Shown: positions 60,562 through 64,000 of the stretch, one piece after another | Layout of the letters: the number at the start of each line of letters is the position of its first letter | How positions within the stretch are numbered: position 1 is the stretch's first letter | Assembly: GCA_016699165.1 (NCBI GenBank) | Contig: CP064963.1 | Location: forward strand, 2,108,001-2,172,000 | Length of the DNA stretch: 64,000 nt | Origin: Candidatus Melainabacteria bacterium | GTDB lineage: Bacteria > Cyanobacteriota > Vampirovibrionia > Obscuribacterales > Obscuribacteraceae | Reading direction: 5' to 3' | Notes under the pieces: model-generated | The model's database searches: none | What the model saw: only the letters and a program-made list of their open reading frames with translations | What the model was told of the DNA's origin: nothing | Translations under genes and position numbers: made by a program

Positions 60562-61134
60562 ATGCAAGCTGAATCAATTTTAAAACACGCCAAGCTTTTG
60601 GTTGTGCCCTGCCTCGTTTCATTAATATCTATTGCAGGCGCTATGTCGGTGCATTCGCAGCCCGCACCAGGCGGAGTAGGTATAAAGCACGGTCCGGGGC
60701 ATGGAGGATTTCATATGATGCCACCATTTACAATGGCGTTTCCCGGGGGCAATATGATGTTGCCGCCACCACCACCGCCACCACTGGGGATGGAAATTGC
60801 TGCACTCATTCATTGCGAAGACATTGATCTAAGCGACGATCAAATCAGTCGCTTAGCCGATATTAAACGCGCCACTCATAAAAAAGTGGAGCCAGCGATG
60901 TCTAAGCTACGAGATCTGGAGCGCGATTATCGCGACGCTCTGATAGGCGGCAAAGACGCAAACTCGTATAAGGAAGACATTCTGGCTAGCAAGAAAACAC
61001 TTGATGCTGCAATGCTCGATTCGTCACAAGACATGGTGAATGTTTTGACGGCTGAGCAAAAGAAAAAGCTCAAACTAGCACTCGACAAGCGCGAGGTCTT
61101 TCCCTTTCCAGGACCGAGACCTCCACACAAGTAG
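60562..61134 (+). CDS. Spy/CpxP-like periplasmic protein with His/Met/Pro-rich head
   Basis: A 190-residue exported protein. The signal peptide covers about 1-32. The next segment (40-78) is rich in His, Met, Gly and Pro (KHGPGHGGFHMM, PGGNMMLPPPPPPPLGM), likely binding metal. The C-terminal 100 residues are a Spy/CpxP-type helical domain with LSDDQISRLADIK and LTAEQKKKLKLAL, the paired LTxxQ-like motifs. In other bacteria it protects envelope proteins and damps the Cpx system. I chose the ATG at 60562, with AGGAGA just upstream. The next codon after its TAG is the regulator's ATG. Confidence 0.82.
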   Translation: MQAESILKHAKLLVVPCLVSLISIAGAMSVHSQPAPGGVGIKHGPGHGGFHMMPPFTMAFPGGNMMLPPPPPPPLGMEIAALIHCEDIDLSDDQISRLADIKRATHKKVEPAMSKLRDLERDYRDALIGGKDANSYKEDILASKKTLDAAMLDSSQDMVNVLTAEQKKKLKLALDKREVFPFPGPRPPHK

Positions 61135-61908
61135 ATGTTAAAATACCTCTCGATGGTTGAAACCGATACTGAAAACACAGACTCTCGCGTCGAGCTGCTT
61201 TTAATCGATGACGATTTGAAGTTCTGCCGACTGATTGCCGAGTACTTAGGCAAGCACGGCTTCGACGTAACTAATGTACACGACGGAAAGATGGCGCTCC
61301 AAACTCTGCCTACAAAAGATTGGGGCGCCATAATTCTTGATGTTATGCTTCCAGGCTTAGACGGATTTGGTGTCTTGCGCGAGATTCGCGAAGTTGCCGA
61401 TACCCCCGTTCTCATGCTCACGGCACTTGGTGATGAAACAGATCGAATAGTGGGACTTGAAATTGGGGCTGATGATTATCTTCCCAAAACATTTTCGCCG
61501 CGCGAACTGCTTGCTCGACTGCGAGCAGTGATTCGACGCAGCACAGGCAAGTTTAATACGTCAAAACCAAGTTATAGCGAGAAAGACGCAATTATTGTCG
61601 CTAAAGATTTGACTTTAGATTTAAATGCGCGAAGCACCACATTTAATGGCAAAGAATTATCGCTCACTCCTGTGGAGTTTGACATTTTAGTCGCGCTAGC
61701 ACAAAGTGCTGGACGGGTAAAAACCAGAGAGAATCTGTTAAACGACATTCGTGACCGAAACTACGACATTTATGATCGTTCGATTGATGTTCACATTTCA
61801 GCATTGCGCAAGAAGTTGAATGACAGCTTGAAAAATCCAAAATATATAAAAACAGTCCGCTCGGCAGGATATATTTTTGTGGGCAAGAATGAGCAGCAAA
61901 GCTCATGA
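61135..61908 (+). CDS. OmpR/CpxR-family response regulator
   Basis: A 257-residue response regulator. The acid pocket is LIDDDLKF, the phosphoacceptor Asp69 lies in IILDVMLPGLDG, and LPKTFSPRELLARLRA is the conserved end. The winged-helix domain has LTPVEFDILVALAQSAGRV and IHVxALRKKLN with IKTVRSAGYIF. It is translated directly after the Spy-like gene and overlaps the kinase by four bases (ATGA). An inner ATG at 61153 is an alternative start. It should regulate the Spy-like gene itself. Confidence 0.93.
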   Translation: MLKYLSMVETDTENTDSRVELLLIDDDLKFCRLIAEYLGKHGFDVTNVHDGKMALQTLPTKDWGAIILDVMLPGLDGFGVLREIREVADTPVLMLTALGDETDRIVGLEIGADDYLPKTFSPRELLARLRAVIRRSTGKFNTSKPSYSEKDAIIVAKDLTLDLNARSTTFNGKELSLTPVEFDILVALAQSAGRVKTRENLLNDIRDRNYDIYDRSIDVHISALRKKLNDSLKNPKYIKTVRSAGYIFVGKNEQQSS

Positions 61909-63506
61909 AAGTCAGGTTTTCACTTTACGCGCAAACCATTGCACTTTTAACTTGTTATTTAATCGCGCTTGGACTTGCAATTGGTTTATTTCTTAATTCC
62001 AATTTTGGCGGCTGGGAAGCGTTACTCAATAGCCCGGTCGGCGAGCGCGCAGATCAAGTTGCTAGCACTATTAGTAATCAACTTCAAACTGCACCTGCGG
62101 AAAAATGGACCGACATTCTAAACGATTTTGGACATTTGTATAACGTCAAGTATTCAGTGTTCGACTTTGCTGGAAATCAACTAGCAGGCGATAAAGCAGA
62201 ACTTCCCACTAAAGTCAAAAATAGATTTTTTCCGCCACCGCCCCCGATGCCTCCCAATTTTAAAATGGGTGTGTTCACGCACAAACTACCACCACTACCC
62301 GGGCAGCCATTTGGTCCTAGGCAGCCAATGGGATTTGGCACACCACCTCACACAGTGGCTTTTCAGGGCATTCACGTTGGAACTGTTCAAGGATTCGAGC
62401 ACGGCCCTGGTCCTGGTCTAAATCAAAAATTTGGATTCTTCACCCCCGCCCATCCAATGGGTATCCACGGTCGCATGGTCACTCATGTCAAATCGGCGAA
62501 CGAAGACTCTTATTGGATTGGTCAGCGATCTATCTTTAAAATTAAAGAAGGCAATTTTCTGCCCGGCGCAATTCTTGCCCGTATGGAAAATCCCTGGACA
62601 AGCAGTCTTATAGTCGATTTCAAAATGCTTGGTGCGGTTCTTGCAGCAATTATTCTTCTTTCTATTTTGTTTTGGCTGCCCTTCGTGCACATGATTACAC
62701 GAGAGTTAACCCGACTCACCAGAGCAACAGAAGAAATCGCCAGCGGCAAATTCAATGTAAAAATAGACAATAAAAGAAGTGACGAAATTGGTCGACTGAC
62801 AGAAGCTGTTAATACGATGGCGTACAAACTAAACGGATTTGTAGAAGGACAGAAAGGCTTTCTTGGGGCTATTTCGCACGAATTATTCTCACCGCTTGCA
62901 AGACTGGGACTGGCACTCGAACTTTTAGACAGCAGCTCGACCGAAGAACAAAAACGACATATCGCCGACATTCAAGACGAAATAAATGAAATGAATCAGC
63001 TCATAAACGAGCTTCTTGCTTATGCTAGGGCTGGCATGAATGAACCAAAAGTTGAGTTGCGTGAAATAGATCTCAATCCCATATTGAATAGCCTGAAGAA
63101 CAAGTTCAATCTAAACGATAATCTGAAACTAGATCTACCACAACCTTGCAACGCTCTTGTTGAGCCACTTTTGTTCGAACGAGCGGTAAGTAATATTTTA
63201 CGCAACAGTATCAAATATGCAGGACAAAATAGCCCGATCGAAATTAGTGCAACCAAATTATCCGAAAGTGACAAACTCAAACTTGTTATTTCTGACCGCG
63301 GACCAGGCGTTCCTCAAGATGCTATTGCAAGGCTGGGAGAGCCTTTTTACCGACCCGAGGCATCACGTAGCCGCGAGTCTGGTGGAGTTGGACTAGGCCT
63401 TGCTATTGTCAAAACTTGCATTGTCGCATGCGAAGGCGATCTTTCTATCACCAATAGATCCGAAGGCGGACTGAGCACAACTATCATTCTTAAGAAAAGA
63501 AACTAA
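61905..63506 (+). CDS. CpxA-like sensor histidine kinase
   Basis: A 533-residue membrane kinase. Two membrane segments (about 8-30 and 240-262) enclose a periplasmic sensor of about 210 residues. Its middle (105-195) is rich in Pro, His, Met and Gly, much like the head of the Spy-like partner. After a HAMP linker comes the H-box with His325 in GAISHELFSPLARL, where Phe-Ser replaces the usual Arg-Thr. The ATPase motifs are NILRNSIKYA, DRGPGVP and GVGLGLAIVK. The CpxA-like order and the shared composition point to metal or envelope stress sensing. Confidence 0.92.
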   Translation: MKVRFSLYAQTIALLTCYLIALGLAIGLFLNSNFGGWEALLNSPVGERADQVASTISNQLQTAPAEKWTDILNDFGHLYNVKYSVFDFAGNQLAGDKAELPTKVKNRFFPPPPPMPPNFKMGVFTHKLPPLPGQPFGPRQPMGFGTPPHTVAFQGIHVGTVQGFEHGPGPGLNQKFGFFTPAHPMGIHGRMVTHVKSANEDSYWIGQRSIFKIKEGNFLPGAILARMENPWTSSLIVDFKMLGAVLAAIILLSILFWLPFVHMITRELTRLTRATEEIASGKFNVKIDNKRSDEIGRLTEAVNTMAYKLNGFVEGQKGFLGAISHELFSPLARLGLALELLDSSSTEEQKRHIADIQDEINEMNQLINELLAYARAGMNEPKVELREIDLNPILNSLKNKFNLNDNLKLDLPQPCNALVEPLLFERAVSNILRNSIKYAGQNSPIEISATKLSESDKLKLVISDRGPGVPQDAIARLGEPFYRPEASRSRESGGVGLGLAIVKTCIVACEGDLSITNRSEGGLSTTIILKKRN

Positions 63507-64000
63507 AGTGACGCGAACTTCGCATAGCCAACTCCTGAGCCTTTTTTGCCGCTGCTATTAATATTTGTGGCTCAATACAAGTCTCGGGTATCGACGCTGC
63601 ACCCATCACTTTTTCAGCAGAATGCATAAGCGGGCTGAGACTAAAAAATATTTGCAAAGATTCCATCACATGCATCGCTTCGCTCCTTCCAGCCGAGTGC
63701 AACAGAATGAAGTATTCATGCGGATCTGTCTGAGTGATTAAGTCATATTTGGAATTAGTGGTCCGCACTCGCTCGACCAACATGCGATTGATTTCTTTGA
63801 GCTGTTCGGGCTTTACGTTAAGCTTTAAAGAAAGAGAAACTATCGAAAGCGGAACTTCGGATCTTTGAAATCGCTCAAATTCGGTTTGTAGAAAAAATAC
63901 AAACGAATCAAAATGAGTCAAGCCAGTCACTTTGTCATCGTGCAGATCAAGCGCTTTGTATGCTCGCTCAAAATCCAAAACAAAAGGCTGCGGCAAGGCA
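63490..64000 (-). CDS. GGDEF-like protein, cut by the window edge
   Basis: A partial frame, at least 170 residues, still open at the right edge. The visible part has the GGDEF-type fold pattern: DSFVFFLQTEFERFQRSEVPLSIVSLSL, a VRTTNSKYDLITQ helix and strand where GGDEF proteins have DxxAR-x-GGDEF, and VMGAASIPE. But the GGDEF residues themselves are replaced (QTDPHEYF). It is likely a degenerate, non-catalytic cyclase domain. It overlaps the end of the kinase gene by 17 bases on the opposite strand. The true start lies outside the window. Confidence 0.6.
   Translation of the reverse strand, partial: ALPQPFVLDFERAYKALDLHDDKVTGLTHFDSFVFFLQTEFERFQRSEVPLSIVSLSLKLNVKPEQLKEINRMLVERVRTTNSKYDLITQTDPHEYFILLHSAGRSEAMHVMESLQIFFSLSPLMHSAEKVMGAASIPETCIEPQILIAAAKKAQELAMRSSRHFSFFS

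Overview
The window is a bacterial chromosome segment of moderate GC content, densely coding on both strands, with two tRNA genes and no rRNA, CRISPR array, insertion sequence, integrase or phage structural gene. Core genes (hslO, prmC, prfA, tpiA, cobS-type, proS, mdh, lspA, rluD-type, murA, yifB/comM-type) are interspersed with many secreted or lipid-anchored tetratricopeptide (TPR) proteins, tandem secreted paralogues, DUF885 proteins, GspE-N-like repeat proteins and two-component systems. Signal peptides, lipoboxes, TonB-C-like, Spy-like and LapA-like proteins point to a diderm. The protein flavour resembles non-photosynthetic Cyanobacteria-related lineages (Melainabacteria/Vampirovibrionia, Obscuribacter-like). 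That placement is inference and would need 16S or marker-gene phylogeny.

Layout. 1-6.1 kb: housekeeping block hslO-prmC-prfA-tRNA-Ser(GGA) and tpiA on the minus strand, then a TPR gene coupled to a lone cobS-type gene. 6.1-12.2 kb: secreted TPR protein, a small cereblon-type CULT-domain protein, a TPR protein, an SGNH hydrolase and two tandem secreted paralogues ending at a strong terminator. 12.2-16.9 kb: leaderless-looking secreted protein gene, a HigBA-type toxin-antitoxin module with a palindromic operator inside its promoter, a double TonB-C-like protein with a J-domain remnant directly downstream in the same frame, a DUF900-type hydrolase and a bestrophin-like channel. 17-26 kb: secreted repeat protein and two coupled TPR genes, a DUF2339 membrane protein, three tandem paralogous small membrane proteins, a putative degenerate primase-like protein and a deoxyribonucleotidase divergent from a DeoR-family regulator. 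26.8-29.7 kb: OmpR/QseC-like two-component pair, a small lipoprotein with a structured leader, and a receiver-domain fragment. 30-36.8 kb: proS, a prephenate-dehydratase-like protein with altered key residues, a stand-alone Clp-N protein, a GH38 alpha-mannosidase and a sugar-isomerase-like TIM barrel. 36.8-45.5 kb: PDZ protein; the coupled cluster mdh - NTF2-like - lspA - rluD - lapA; bifunctional nuclease; tRNA-Leu(GAG); HerA-like ATPase; lipoprotein cytochrome c. 45.7-57.1 kb: murA, GspE-N repeat protein, yifB, two DUF885 proteins, S41 peptidase and an EF-hand-like secreted protein. 57.3-64 kb: a six-repeat zinc-ribbon protein coupled to a 2OG-Fe(II)-oxygenase-like protein, then a Spy-like protein with a CpxR/CpxA-like pair, and a GGDEF-like gene cut by the window edge.

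The best candidates for something undescribed are the CULT-domain protein (zinc and tri-tryptophan spacing identical to human cereblon), the zinc-ribbon/2OG-oxygenase gene pair with a large hairpin in its divergent promoter region, and the Spy-CpxRA-like system whose sensor and periplasmic partner carry matching His/Met/Pro-rich segments. No function was tested here. All family assignments come from reading motifs, not from database searches.
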